Shown here piece by piece: positions 34,390 to 42,691 of a stretch of 64,000 nucleotides of DNA. The position numbers were made by a program, and so were the translations under genes. The notes under the pieces were generated by a model. It was not told where the DNA came from and ran no database searches. It saw only the letters and a list, made by a program, of their open reading frames with translations. Position 1 is the first letter of the stretch. Each line of letters starts with the position of its first letter. The DNA is from Leucobacter sp. OLIS6 (GTDB lineage: Bacteria; Actinomycetota; Actinomycetes; Actinomycetales; Microbacteriaceae): the NCBI RefSeq assembly GCF_002752355.1, contig NZ_MRAV01000011.1:124001-188000 (forward strand), in the 5' to 3' direction.

Positions 34390-35706
34390 GTGCGCACCTC
34401 GGAAATCCCGATCATCGACGACCTCCCGGTCGAGGCCGAGCGGCCCGTCGATCGGTCGACGGAGCACCCGGCCGAGCGCTCCCGGAGCCGGGGCGGCATG
34501 CTGCTGCTCGCCGCCGGACTGATCCTCATCGGACTCAACCTGCGCATCGGTGTCGCCTCGATCGGCCCGGTGCTCGGCGAGATCCGAGACGCGCTCGGGC
34601 TCTCGACCACCGCGGCGGGACTCCTCACCACGATCCCGGTGTTCGCCTTCGGCGCCTTCGCGTTCCTCACGCCCGGGCTCACGCGCCGCCTCGGCATGCA
34701 CCGGCTGCTCGGCATCACCATGATCGTGCTCGCCGCCGGGATCCTGCTGCGCCTGCACCCGAGCCTCGTCGGGCTGTTCGTCGGGACCGTGCTCGTCGGG
34801 GCCGCGATCGCCGTCGGCAACGTGCTCATGCCGCCCGCCATCAAACAGGACTTCTCGCATCGGGCCGGGCTCATGATGGGGCTCTACTCGACCGCCCTGT
34901 TCGTCGGTGCCGCCGCCGCATCAGGCCTGACCGTGCCGCTGCTGCCGCTGGTGGGCGGCGGCTGGCGTGCGGCGCTCGCCGTCTGGGCGGCGCCCGCGAT
35001 CCTCGCGGCCGTGATCTGGATCCCGCAGATGCGCCGCTCGCCCGGCCGCTCGCGGGCCGGCGCCGGGGTCGCCGACGCGCCCTCCGAAGCCGGCGAGCCG
35101 CCGTTCCGCGCGATCCTCGGCGACCCCATCGCCATCGCCGTCACCGCGCTCATGGGCCTGCAGAGCGCCGCCTATTACACGAGCCTCACCTGGGTGCCGA
35201 CGATCCTGCAGGACGCCGGAATCGCGGCCGGTACCGCCGGTTGGCTCTTCGCGTTCTCGGCGTTCCCCGGGATCCTCGCCTCGTTCGTGGTGCCCGCGCT
35301 CGCGAAGCGGATCCGACCCCTCTGGCTGCCGGTCGCGGTCGCGGTCGCGCTGATGGCCGTCGCCTACATCGGGCTCGCGGTCGCGCCGGCCGCGGCCCCC
35401 TATCTCTGGATGACGCTGCTCGGCCTCGGTCAGGGCGCGTCGATCAGCCTGTCGCTCGCCTACATCGTGCTGCGCTCGCCCGACGCGCATCACACGGGGC
35501 ACCTCTCGACCATGGCGCAGGGCTTCGGCTACCTGATCGCCGGGCTCGCGCCCATCGGTTTCGGCGCGGTGCACGCACTCAGCGGGGAGTGGACGCTGCC
35601 GCTCGCCGCGCTCGGCCTGCTGCTCGTGCTCCAGCTCGTCGCCGGAGTCGTCGCCAGCCGGCCCGGGCACATCCGGGCGCGGATCCCCGGGAGGGCGGCC
35701 CGCTGA
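34390..35706 (+). CDS. MFS transporter, CynX/NimT type
   Basis: 438 residues from the GTG at 34390, 6 nt after AAGGAG; the frame is open further upstream but without another ribosome site. Twelve membrane helices. An LNLRIGVASIGPVLGEI segment near the first helix and the GGWRAALAVWAAPA segment in the middle are typical of the cyanate/nitroimidazole-type MFS subfamily. It probably exports or imports a small anionic compound; the substrate is not shown. Divergent AraC gene is its likely regulator. Confidence 0.85.
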   Translation: MRTSEIPIIDDLPVEAERPVDRSTEHPAERSRSRGGMLLLAAGLILIGLNLRIGVASIGPVLGEIRDALGLSTTAAGLLTTIPVFAFGAFAFLTPGLTRRLGMHRLLGITMIVLAAGILLRLHPSLVGLFVGTVLVGAAIAVGNVLMPPAIKQDFSHRAGLMMGLYSTALFVGAAAASGLTVPLLPLVGGGWRAALAVWAAPAILAAVIWIPQMRRSPGRSRAGAGVADAPSEAGEPPFRAILGDPIAIAVTALMGLQSAAYYTSLTWVPTILQDAGIAAGTAGWLFAFSAFPGILASFVVPALAKRIRPLWLPVAVAVALMAVAYIGLAVAPAAAPYLWMTLLGLGQGASISLSLAYIVLRSPDAHHTGHLSTMAQGFGYLIAGLAPIGFGAVHALSGEWTLPLAALGLLLVLQLVAGVVASRPGHIRARIPGRAAR

Positions 35707-35798
35707 GGCGGGGCGGGTCGCTTCGGCTGTCAACCGGGTGGCGCAGGGCGCGGTATCGGCCTAGCGTGGCTCCTCCCACATCGAAAGGAGATCGGATC

Positions 35799-36291
35799 AT
35801 GGCGGAGTCCGCGCTGAGTCCCGAGGTCGATCTGCTGGTGCGCGAGGTCGCTCGAGCCGCTGAGCTCGCGGGCTGCAGCATCGGCTCTGCCGAGTCCCTG
35901 ACCGGGGGGACAGTTGAGCGCGGCCCTCACCGCCGCGCCGGACGCGGGCGACTGGTACCAGGGCGGCATCGTCGCCTACCGGCCCGAGGTCAAGTACGCC
36001 CTCCTCGATGCTCCGAGCGGGCCGGTGGTCACGGCGGACACCGCGATCGCCATGGCGCAGAGCGCTGCCGCGCTGCTCATGGCCGACTGCGCAGTGGGGC
36101 TGACGGGCGTCGGCGGTCCGGAGCCGGAGGAGGGCGAAGCGCCCGGAACGGTGTTCATCGCCGCGGTGCACCGGGGCTCGCCACCGGTGGTGGCGCGGTA
36201 TCGCTTCGACGGGGACCCGGTCGCCGTGATCGAGCAGAGCATCCTGGAAGCGCTCCGCGCGCTCCGAGCGCGGATCCCCGAAGTTCCCTAG
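35799..36291 (+). pseudogene. CinA-type nicotinamide-nucleotide amidohydrolase, frameshifted
   Basis: An ATG behind AAAGGAG starts a CinA C-terminal domain (MAESALSPEVDLLVREV...CSIGSAESLTGG). After the run of six G at 35904-35909 the family sequence jumps to the next frame, which continues QLSAALTAAPDAGDWYQGG...LTGVGGPEPEEGEAPGTVFIAAV to the stop at 36291. With five G instead of six, one continuous 163-residue CinA protein would result. So either the gene is a recent one-base pseudogene, the run is phase-variable, or it is a sequencing error. The enzyme converts nicotinamide mononucleotide to nicotinate mononucleotide in NAD recycling. Confidence 0.85.
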
Positions 36292-37022
36292 CTCCGCGCG
36301 ATCGTCTCGATCAGCGCGGGCAGCTCGTCCATGTGGGTGAACACCGCGACGGCGCCCGCCGCGCGCAGCGCATCGGGCGCCGTGCGAGTGGGGCCTTCGG
36401 GCGAGAAACCGAGCACCGTGGCCCCCGCAGCGACGCCGGCGGTGGTGCCCGAGACGGTGTCCTCGATCACGATCGCGCGGCCCGCATCGATGCCGATCGC
36501 CGCGGCCGCCGCGAGGTAGACGTCGGGCGCGGGCTTGCTGCGGGGCTGATCCATGCCGCTCAGCACCCGGTCGCCGAACAGCGGGGCGAGGCCCGTCAGC
36601 TCGAGCTGCATCCGCGCCTTCGGCAGGTCGGCGCCCGTCGCGACCGCGATCCGGCCCGCGAAGCGCTCGGACGCCGCCGCGACGGCCTCCCGCGCCCCCG
36701 GGATCGCGGTCAAGTCCGCGCGCAGACGTTCGTCGCGCCGCTCGCGGAAGCGCGCGATCCACTCGTCGGTGATGCGGAAGCCGGTTCTGTCGAGGATCAC
36801 CTTCCACTCGTCCTTCAGCGCGCGACCGATGAACAGCCGGATGCAGTCCTCCGCCGAGATCGCCCAGCCGAGCTCGTGCAGCATCTCGCGCAGCACGCCG
36901 TTCGTGATCAGCTCGGAGTCGACGAGCACGCCGTCGCAGTCGAACAGCACCCCGTCGAAGCCGCCGCTCGCGGTCCCCGTGGTCGTGTCGGTGGTGGTGC
37001 TCTGCTGCGGGGATCCGGTCAT
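36288..37022 (-). CDS. HAD-superfamily hydrolase (beta-phosphoglucomutase/phosphatase-like)
   Basis: 244 residues. Motif I DCDGVLVDSE has the nucleophile Asp28 and acid Asp30; motif II is ATGADLPKARMQ (Thr), motif III the Lys in SKPAPDVY, and motif IV the acidic pair in VIEDTVSG. The cap domain (about 40-105) matches the sugar-phosphatase and phosphoglucomutase branch. A ~20-residue Thr/Ser/Gly-rich leader precedes the fold. The ATG is 6 nt behind TAGCCT, suggesting a leaderless mRNA. It is convergent with cinA, overlapping by 4 nt. Confidence 0.85.
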   Translation of the reverse strand: MTGSPQQSTTTDTTTGTASGGFDGVLFDCDGVLVDSELITNGVLREMLHELGWAISAEDCIRLFIGRALKDEWKVILDRTGFRITDEWIARFRERRDERLRADLTAIPGAREAVAAASERFAGRIAVATGADLPKARMQLELTGLAPLFGDRVLSGMDQPRSKPAPDVYLAAAAAIGIDAGRAIVIEDTVSGTTAGVAAGATVLGFSPEGPTRTAPDALRAAGAVAVFTHMDELPALIETIARS

Positions 37023-37028
37023 GCTCGG

Positions 37029-37034
37029 AGGCTA
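37029..37034 (-). promoter_or_regulatory. -10 element of a leaderless promoter (HAD hydrolase)
   Basis: TAGCCT on the minus strand, 6 nt before the ATG at 37022. It overlaps the stop codon of the preceding membrane-protein gene. Confidence 0.5.
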
Positions 37035-37619
37035 TCCCACCTCGCTGAGGTCGATGAGCGCGAGCCGCGTGCCGGCGTCGGTCGGCCCCTCGAGCACGAC
37101 GACCTCGGGCAGGCGCTCGCCCGAGCCGTTCGACGGCACCGAGAGCCGCTGCGCCTCGAGGATCTCGATCAGCCCCTGCCCGACCGCGCGATTGAGAACC
37201 TCCTGCGACAGCTCGCCGGGCTGCACCTCGCGGAACCGCGGATCGAGCGTGATGGAGCCGTGCTCCGGGACCCGGACCAGCGCGCTGCGGTCGACCTTCG
37301 ACCGCGCGCCGCCTCCCGAAGATTCGGACCGGACCAGCTGCGTCCCCTCGGGGAACGAGATGCGCGCCCGATCCTCGACGGCGCCGAGGATCTCGGTCTC
37401 CGAGGCGGTCCGGCACGCCTGCGCGTCGTGGAGGAAGCACTCCGTGCCCCGCTCCTGGGTCTCGGGCAGCGCCGAACCGACCCAGAACGCCAGGCCGACG
37501 AAGATCGCCACGGCGGCCGCGCCGAGAGCGACGACGAGGCCCCAGTGCGCGGAGGTCCGGGTCGCGAGCCGGGCCGGGTCGTCGACCTCGGTCGCCTCGG
37601 GGAGCTCCGGAAGCGTCAT
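37032..37619 (-). CDS. Single-pass membrane protein, unknown function
   Basis: 195 residues behind GGAGGGGG. A ~25-residue acidic cytoplasmic tail, one membrane helix (~27-49) and a ~145-residue extracytoplasmic domain with two cysteines (ECFLHDAQAC, probably disulfide-bonded). No family recognised. It lies 9 nt upstream of the HAD gene on the same strand, so the pair may be co-transcribed besides the HAD gene's own promoter. Confidence 0.75.
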   Translation of the reverse strand: MTLPELPEATEVDDPARLATRTSAHWGLVVALGAAAVAIFVGLAFWVGSALPETQERGTECFLHDAQACRTASETEILGAVEDRARISFPEGTQLVRSESSGGGARSKVDRSALVRVPEHGSITLDPRFREVQPGELSQEVLNRAVGQGLIEILEAQRLSVPSNGSGERLPEVVVLEGPTDAGTRLALIDLSEVG

Positions 37620-37769
37620 GGGGACCCCCTCCGCCGCGGGTGTCGGGCCGCCGCGGCTCCGGCCAGGATACTCAGCGGCGATGAATCCTCGCGGGGCGCT
37701 CGGAAAGCCGATACAAGTAGGAGTGGGCGATGAACGCCCGGCGACCCGCACCGCGTCGAAAGGGCACCC

Positions 37770-39407
37770 GTGACCGACTCCCAGCTGCTCCACTGCACCG
37801 GCCGCTTCGTGCGTACCGACCTCGACTGCGTCGGCACCGATGGCGTGCCCGCCGACCCGACCGCCGCACCCGAGGCGATGCTCGTCCGAGACGGGATCAT
37901 CGTCGCGATCGGATCCCGCGACGAGGTGCCCGCGCCCGCGGGCGCCCGGAGCATCGATCTCGGCGAGGGCTGGGCGATCCCGGGTCTCATCGAGCCGCAC
38001 GGCCACCCCTCGGAGTCCGCCGCGCTCATGGGCGACGGCACCATCGACATCCGACCCGTCACTCTCGGCACCGCCGACGAGGTGTGGGCGGCGATCCGCA
38101 CGGCGCTCGCCGCCGATCCACGACCGGAGCGCGTCGTCGCGAACGGCTGGGATCCGCTGCTGCAGCGCGGACTCGTGCCGCCTACGATCCAGGAGCTCGA
38201 CGCGCTCGCGGGCGAGATCCCGCTCGTGATCGTGCACAACTCCCTCCACTCGGTGTACTTCAACTCGGCGGCGGCGCGCGAAGCCGGCGTCGATCGCGAC
38301 ACCCCCGATCCGGTGGGCGCCTCCTACGGGCACGACGGATTCGGAGAGCTCAGCGGCGTCGCCTACGAGGCCGCCGCCGTCGCGCGCATCGCGGGCCCCG
38401 CGCTGGCCGCCGCCGAGGCCGACATGCCGAGGCGCCTGGGCGCGCACCTCGCCGAGCTGCGACGGCGCGGCATCACGACCATCGCCGACCTCACCTGGAC
38501 CGAGGACCTCGCGCGCCTCGCGACCGGTATGTCGGCGGCCGGGCAGCTGCCGATCCGTCTGCGCGGCTACGAGATGTCGAAGCCCGGTGCGACCGCCACC
38601 GCGAAGCTCGACAACGGCGACGCCCGTTACCGGCAGGTGGGGATCAAGATCTGGTCGGACGGCTCGCCCTGGGTCGGCAACATCGCGACCTCGTTCCCCT
38701 ACCTCGACACGGCGGCGACGCGCGCGCTCGGCTTCGCACCCGGGCACATCGGCCACGCGAACTACTCGACCGAGCAGCTCATCGAGATCGGATCGCAGTA
38801 CGCGGGGGAGGGCTGGCAGTTCGCCTGCCACGCGCACGGCGACGTCGCGATCGACAGCACGCTCGACGCCTACGAGGAGCTGATCCGGCGCTTCGACCTG
38901 AGCGACCACCGATTCCGGATCGAGCACTGCGGCCTCATGACGCCGGAGCAGTTCCGGCGTGCCGCGGCGCTGGGTGCGACCGTCAGCCTGTTCGTCGATC
39001 ACATCACCTATTGGGGCGACGTGCTGGTCGACGACCTGTTCGGCGAGCACGGAGCGGCCTGGGCCGACGCAGGGGCGGCGTTCGCCGCCGGGCACCGCGC
39101 GACGTTCCACAACGATGGCACGGTCACGCCGTGCGAGCCGCTGCGCAACATGGCGGTCGCCGAGACCCGCACCTCGCGCACGGGGCGCAGGCTGGACGGC
39201 GGCACCGGGGTGAGGCGCCTCGACGCGCTGCGGGCGCACACCGCGAACGCGGCCTGGCAGCTGCGCAGCGAGCACGAGATCGGGGCGCTCGCACCGGGCC
39301 TCCGCGCCGACTTCGCGGTGCTCGACGTGGATCCGCGCACGGCGGAACCGGAGGCGCTGGCCGGGGCGCGGACGCTCGCGACCGCGGTCGACGGCGAGCT
39401 CGACTAG
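37770..39407 (+). CDS. Amidohydrolase, YtcJ type (first of two)
   Basis: 545 residues from a GTG behind GAAAGG. TIM-barrel amidohydrolase: IEPHGHPSE (metal HxH, ~75-83), the QVGIKIWSDGSPW strand, CHAHGD (~352-357), RIEHCGLM and a C-terminal beta-sandwich. YtcJ-type enzymes hydrolyse N-acyl or formamide bonds with one or two zinc ions. An identical length and the same architecture are found in the amidohydrolase at 55231-56868. Substrate unknown. Confidence 0.85.
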   Translation: MTDSQLLHCTGRFVRTDLDCVGTDGVPADPTAAPEAMLVRDGIIVAIGSRDEVPAPAGARSIDLGEGWAIPGLIEPHGHPSESAALMGDGTIDIRPVTLGTADEVWAAIRTALAADPRPERVVANGWDPLLQRGLVPPTIQELDALAGEIPLVIVHNSLHSVYFNSAAAREAGVDRDTPDPVGASYGHDGFGELSGVAYEAAAVARIAGPALAAAEADMPRRLGAHLAELRRRGITTIADLTWTEDLARLATGMSAAGQLPIRLRGYEMSKPGATATAKLDNGDARYRQVGIKIWSDGSPWVGNIATSFPYLDTAATRALGFAPGHIGHANYSTEQLIEIGSQYAGEGWQFACHAHGDVAIDSTLDAYEELIRRFDLSDHRFRIEHCGLMTPEQFRRAAALGATVSLFVDHITYWGDVLVDDLFGEHGAAWADAGAAFAAGHRATFHNDGTVTPCEPLRNMAVAETRTSRTGRRLDGGTGVRRLDALRAHTANAAWQLRSEHEIGALAPGLRADFAVLDVDPRTAEPEALAGARTLATAVDGELD

Positions 39408-39463
39408 CGGGATCCCGGGCAGGGCCGGCCGGAAGAACCGGTCGGAACCGAGTCGGCCCGTCG

Positions 39464-40144
39464 TCAGCCCTGCGGCCCGCCGCCGAGCTGCTGCGGCGTC
39501 GCGACGGTGCCGAGCGCCACGCGCTGCTCGGGGTGCATCCAGTAGTAGTGCAGCGCGGAGTACAGCAGCACCGGGTCGGCGTCGATCACGGCCGGCTGCA
39601 GATCCCAGTGTTCCATCCCGCGTTCGATCCGCAGCACGGGCACGAGGGCGGGCGCCTTGCCCGCGCTCTTGCGCCTCGTCGCGCGCACCGCGGTGACCTC
39701 GTGCCAGGGCACGTCGAAGTCGAAGCCCTGCAGTCGGATCGCGACGCCGTTCGTGCCGAAGGCGACGCACTGGCGGTTCGCCCAGCTGCCTCGAGTGAAC
39801 GACGCCGTGATCGCGTTCACGAACGCGAGGAGGAAGAACAGGCCGAGCACGCCGAAGCCCGCGGCGACGATGAACGGCATCGGCCCCTGCATGCTGGGCG
39901 TCGTGCCGGCTTGCGCGAGCGCGCCCCACACGATCAGGCCGCACACTGCGGCGATGACGCCGCACGCGATGAGCAGCGGGAGCGGGGGGCGGCGCAGCGG
40001 CGCGACGTGCAGGTACGCGTCGGGCGCCGGGCGGTACGAACGGTTGAAGAGCTCGGCGGGCATGATGCGCAGCGGCTTGCGCGACGGTGCGCGACCGGCC
40101 CAGCCGTCGGGGATCGAGGCGATGCGCGGGTCGAGGTCGGTCAT
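39464..40144 (-). CDS. Two-pass membrane protein with C-terminal PH-like domain, unknown function
   Basis: 226 residues from the ATG at 40144. An N-terminal cytoplasmic segment, two membrane helices (~55-75 and 85-110) and a C-terminal ~100-residue beta-rich part with the VPWHEVTAVRATRRK element typical of bacterial PH/DUF-type domains. No catalytic motif. The ATG lies 7 nt behind TAACGT, suggesting a leaderless transcript. Confidence 0.7.
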   Translation of the reverse strand: MTDLDPRIASIPDGWAGRAPSRKPLRIMPAELFNRSYRPAPDAYLHVAPLRRPPLPLLIACGVIAAVCGLIVWGALAQAGTTPSMQGPMPFIVAAGFGVLGLFFLLAFVNAITASFTRGSWANRQCVAFGTNGVAIRLQGFDFDVPWHEVTAVRATRRKSAGKAPALVPVLRIERGMEHWDLQPAVIDADPVLLYSALHYYWMHPEQRVALGTVATPQQLGGGPQG

Positions 40145-40151
40145 GCGGGAT

Positions 40152-40157
40152 ACGTTA
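40152..40157 (-). promoter_or_regulatory. -10 element of a leaderless promoter (PH-like membrane protein)
   Basis: TAACGT on the minus strand, 7 nt upstream of the ATG at 40144. Confidence 0.5.
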
Positions 40158-40193
40158 CCCGCGGGCACCGGTCGAAGCATCGAATCCACCGAG

Positions 40194-40335
40194 TTATCCA
40201 CAGGTGGACGGTGACTTGGAACTACACCCGTGTAATTCTCACGATGGAATTACACCTGGTCAGGACTCATTTCGTGAAAACCGGATTGGCGTTTCTCCAC
40301 GGACGTCCCCAGTGGACTCCACAGAGTTGTCCACG
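40194..40335. other. Intergenic island with DnaA-box repeats and TACAC inverted repeat
   Basis: Begins with TTATCCACA (40194-40202), and ends with TTGTCCACG (40327-40335). These lie in degenerate direct repeats of about 22 nt (AGTTATCCACAGGTGGA and AGTTGTCCACGAGGGGGA). Between them are GAACTACACCCGTGTAATTC (40219-40238, an inverted repeat with a 2-nt centre) and a further GAATTACACC (40247-40256). No convincing gene is present. It separates two minus-strand genes and is less GC-rich than its surroundings. Confidence 0.45.
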
Positions 40336-40349
40336 AGGGGGACATGGCG

Positions 40350-41276
40350 CTACTTCGTCGACCCGGCCAGCAGCGCCGACACGAAGTAGCGCTGGAAGGC
40401 GAAGAACACGACGAGCGGGATCAGCATCGACAGGAACGCACCCGACGAGAGCACGTCGATGTTCGCCCCGAACTGCCGCAGCTGGCTCTGGATCGCGACC
40501 GTCACCGGCTGCGAGCTCGGGTTGGTGAAGATCAGGGCGACGAGCATGTCGTTCCACACCCACAGGAACTGGAAGATGCCGAGCGACGCGATCGCCGGCA
40601 TGCCGAGCGGCAGGATCACGCGAACGAAGATCCGCCACTCGCTCGCGCCGTCGATGCGCGCGGCCTCCATGAGCTCCGCGGGGATCTGCGTGAAGAAGTT
40701 GCGCAGGAGGAAGATCGCGAACGGCAGGCCGAACGCCGTGTGGAAGAGGATGACGCCGAGCACGGAGCCGAAGATCCCGAGTGCGCCGAACAGCTTCGAC
40801 ACCGGGATCAGTGCGACCTGCACGGGCACGGCCAGCAGCACGATCACCACGATGAGCAGGGCGTCGCGTCCGGGGAAGCGCATCCACGCGAACGCGTAGC
40901 CGGCGAGCGCGCCGATCACGACCACGAGCACGGTCGAGGGGACCGTGATCGCGATGGTGTTCCAGAACGAACCCATGAACTGCGCGTTGCCGAGCAGCCC
41001 CGCGTAGTTGTCGACCGTGAGCTGGGCGGGCGCGGTGAACACCGTCCACCAGCCGCTCGCGCTGTTGTCGGTGCTGCTGCGCAGCGACGAGAGGAAGAGC
41101 CCGAAGCTGGGAACCAGCCAGAACACGGCGACGATGCCGAGCACGAGGTTGACGACGCTCCGGCCGAGGAGCGCGCTCGGCCCGGAGCGGCGCGATCCCG
41201 CCGGGCGCGGTTTCGGAGCCCGGCGAGCCGACGCGATGGGGTCGGTCCCGGGGGCGGTGGAGAAGGTGGTGGCCAC
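40350..41276 (-). CDS. Sugar ABC transporter permease, MalG type
   Basis: 308 residues from the GTG at 41276, which is 2 nt past the stop codon of the upstream permease. Six membrane helices and the EAA loop ELMEAARIDGASEWRIFVRVILPLGMP that contacts the ATPase. It forms a channel with the MalF-like subunit for a sugar imported by the upstream binding protein. The N-terminal ~30 residues are Arg/Pro/Ser-rich. No ATP-binding subunit lies in the operon, so a shared MsiK-like ATPase elsewhere probably energises it. Confidence 0.9.
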   Translation of the reverse strand: MATTFSTAPGTDPIASARRAPKPRPAGSRRSGPSALLGRSVVNLVLGIVAVFWLVPSFGLFLSSLRSSTDNSASGWWTVFTAPAQLTVDNYAGLLGNAQFMGSFWNTIAITVPSTVLVVVIGALAGYAFAWMRFPGRDALLIVVIVLLAVPVQVALIPVSKLFGALGIFGSVLGVILFHTAFGLPFAIFLLRNFFTQIPAELMEAARIDGASEWRIFVRVILPLGMPAIASLGIFQFLWVWNDMLVALIFTNPSSQPVTVAIQSQLRQFGANIDVLSSGAFLSMLIPLVVFFAFQRYFVSALLAGSTK

Positions 41277-41278
41277 GG

Positions 41279-42631
41279 CTATCGACTCCGATCCTCGCGG
41301 AACCTGCGGACGTTGATGATCATCGACGGGATGACGAGCACGAGCAGCAGGATCGAGAGCGCGCTGCCGAGGCCCTGGTCGTTGCCGCCGCCGAACGACA
41401 CCGTCCACATCTGCACCGCGATCACGGTCGCATCGGGCAGCGAGGATGGCGGCGGAATGACGTAGACGAGGTCGAAGATCTTGAGGACGTTGATGATCAG
41501 GGTGACGAACACGACCACGAGCACGGGGGCGAGCATGGGCACGGTGACACGGGTGAACACCTTCCACTCGCTCGCGCCGTCGATCCTCGCGGCCTCCTGC
41601 AGGGAGCGGTCCAGTGCCGAGAGGCCCGACGCGATCATCACCATGGCGAAGCCGGCCCAGATCCAGATGTAGCTCAGGATGATCACGGCGGTGACGAGGC
41701 CGGGCCCGAGCCAGGGGACCCCTTGGAAGCCGGCCGTGAAGTTCGATGCGGGCAGGCGCACGGTCGTCTCCCCGTCGCCGACCCCCTCGATGGCGAAGGT
41801 GCCGTCATCGGCGGTGGTCGCGGTGCCGACGACCGAGCCGTCCGCACCGAGCGCTTGCACCTCGACGCCGGGGAGGCCGCGCTTGCCGTCGCCGAGTGCT
41901 CCGACGGTGCCGCCTCCTCCCTTCACGAAATCGAGCCAGACGGTTCCGGTGACGGTGCCCGCCTTCGGTTCCGCGGCGACGGCCGGCTTCGCGCCGGCCG
42001 GCAACGAGTCCGGCTTCACCCCGACGAGCGGGAACCCCGCCGCCCGGCCGGGCGTCGAGACGAGTTCGAGGCCGCCCGCACGGTTCTCGATGCCGAGATC
42101 GGGCCGGGGCCGCGCTCCCGGATACCCGGTGGACGTCCCCGCCGCGTCACTGATCGCGACGAGCCCCGCGTTGACGGCGCCGAGCTGCGGGTTCTCCTGG
42201 AACGTCGTGCGGAAGATCACGCCCGCGGCGACCATCGAGATCGCCATCGGCATGAACAGGATGAGCTTGAACGCGGTGCCCCAGCGGATCTTGTCGAGCA
42301 GCACGGCGAAGATGAGCCCCAGAATCGTGCAGCTGATCGGCACGACGAGCACCCAGATGAGGTTGTTGCGGATCGCCGTGAAGGTCTCGGGATCCGTGAA
42401 CATGGTGACGTAGTTGCCGAGCCCCAGGAAGTCCGTCCCGGCCGCGTCGTAGAGCGACCGCCAGCCCGAGTAGATGACGGGATAGGCGACGAGCGCGCCG
42501 AGCAGGATCAGGGCCGGGGCGAGGAAGAGTCCGGCCGTGATGAGCTGACGGCGCGAGAACGTGCGTCGGTGCTGCGATCCCCGTCCGCCCGTCTCGACTC
42601 GCCGCATGACCTCGGTCTGCGTGGTGGCCAC
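41279..42631 (-). CDS. Sugar ABC transporter permease, MalF type, with extracytoplasmic beta domain
   Basis: 450 residues, about 150 longer than most actinobacterial MalF-like subunits. Helices 1-3 end near residue 142; residues ~150-310 form an insertion before helix 4, and topology places it outside the cell. Within it, about 225-293 (GTVTGTVWLDF...GLPGVEVQALGADGSVVGTATT ADDGTFAIEGVGDGETTVRLP) resembles a prealbumin/carboxypeptidase-regulatory or SdrD B-like fold. The EAA loop follows (EAARIDGASEWKVFTRVTVP). The E. coli MalF P2 loop is in the same place and holds the binding protein; this domain may do likewise. Confidence 0.88.
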   Translation of the reverse strand: MATTQTEVMRRVETGGRGSQHRRTFSRRQLITAGLFLAPALILLGALVAYPVIYSGWRSLYDAAGTDFLGLGNYVTMFTDPETFTAIRNNLIWVLVVPISCTILGLIFAVLLDKIRWGTAFKLILFMPMAISMVAAGVIFRTTFQENPQLGAVNAGLVAISDAAGTSTGYPGARPRPDLGIENRAGGLELVSTPGRAAGFPLVGVKPDSLPAGAKPAVAAEPKAGTVTGTVWLDFVKGGGGTVGALGDGKRGLPGVEVQALGADGSVVGTATTADDGTFAIEGVGDGETTVRLPASNFTAGFQGVPWLGPGLVTAVIILSYIWIWAGFAMVMIASGLSALDRSLQEAARIDGASEWKVFTRVTVPMLAPVLVVVFVTLIINVLKIFDLVYVIPPPSSLPDATVIAVQMWTVSFGGGNDQGLGSALSILLLVLVIPSMIINVRRFREDRSR

Positions 42632-42691
42632 GGATCCTCCCTCCGCTGCATCGGGCCCGCGCCGGAGCGCGGACCCGATGGTGTTCGGCGA

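Noticed and set aside
35904-35909. Programmed ribosomal frameshifting in cinA
   Set aside because: A six-G run could slip, but CinA is not known to use frameshifting and no stimulating structure or SD-like element is evident next to it; pseudogene or sequence error is simpler.
40243-40528. Short plus-strand ORF starting MELHLVRTHFVKTG
   Set aside because: No ribosome site, and it runs antisense into the MalG-type permease; composition beyond ~35 codons is that of an antisense shadow.
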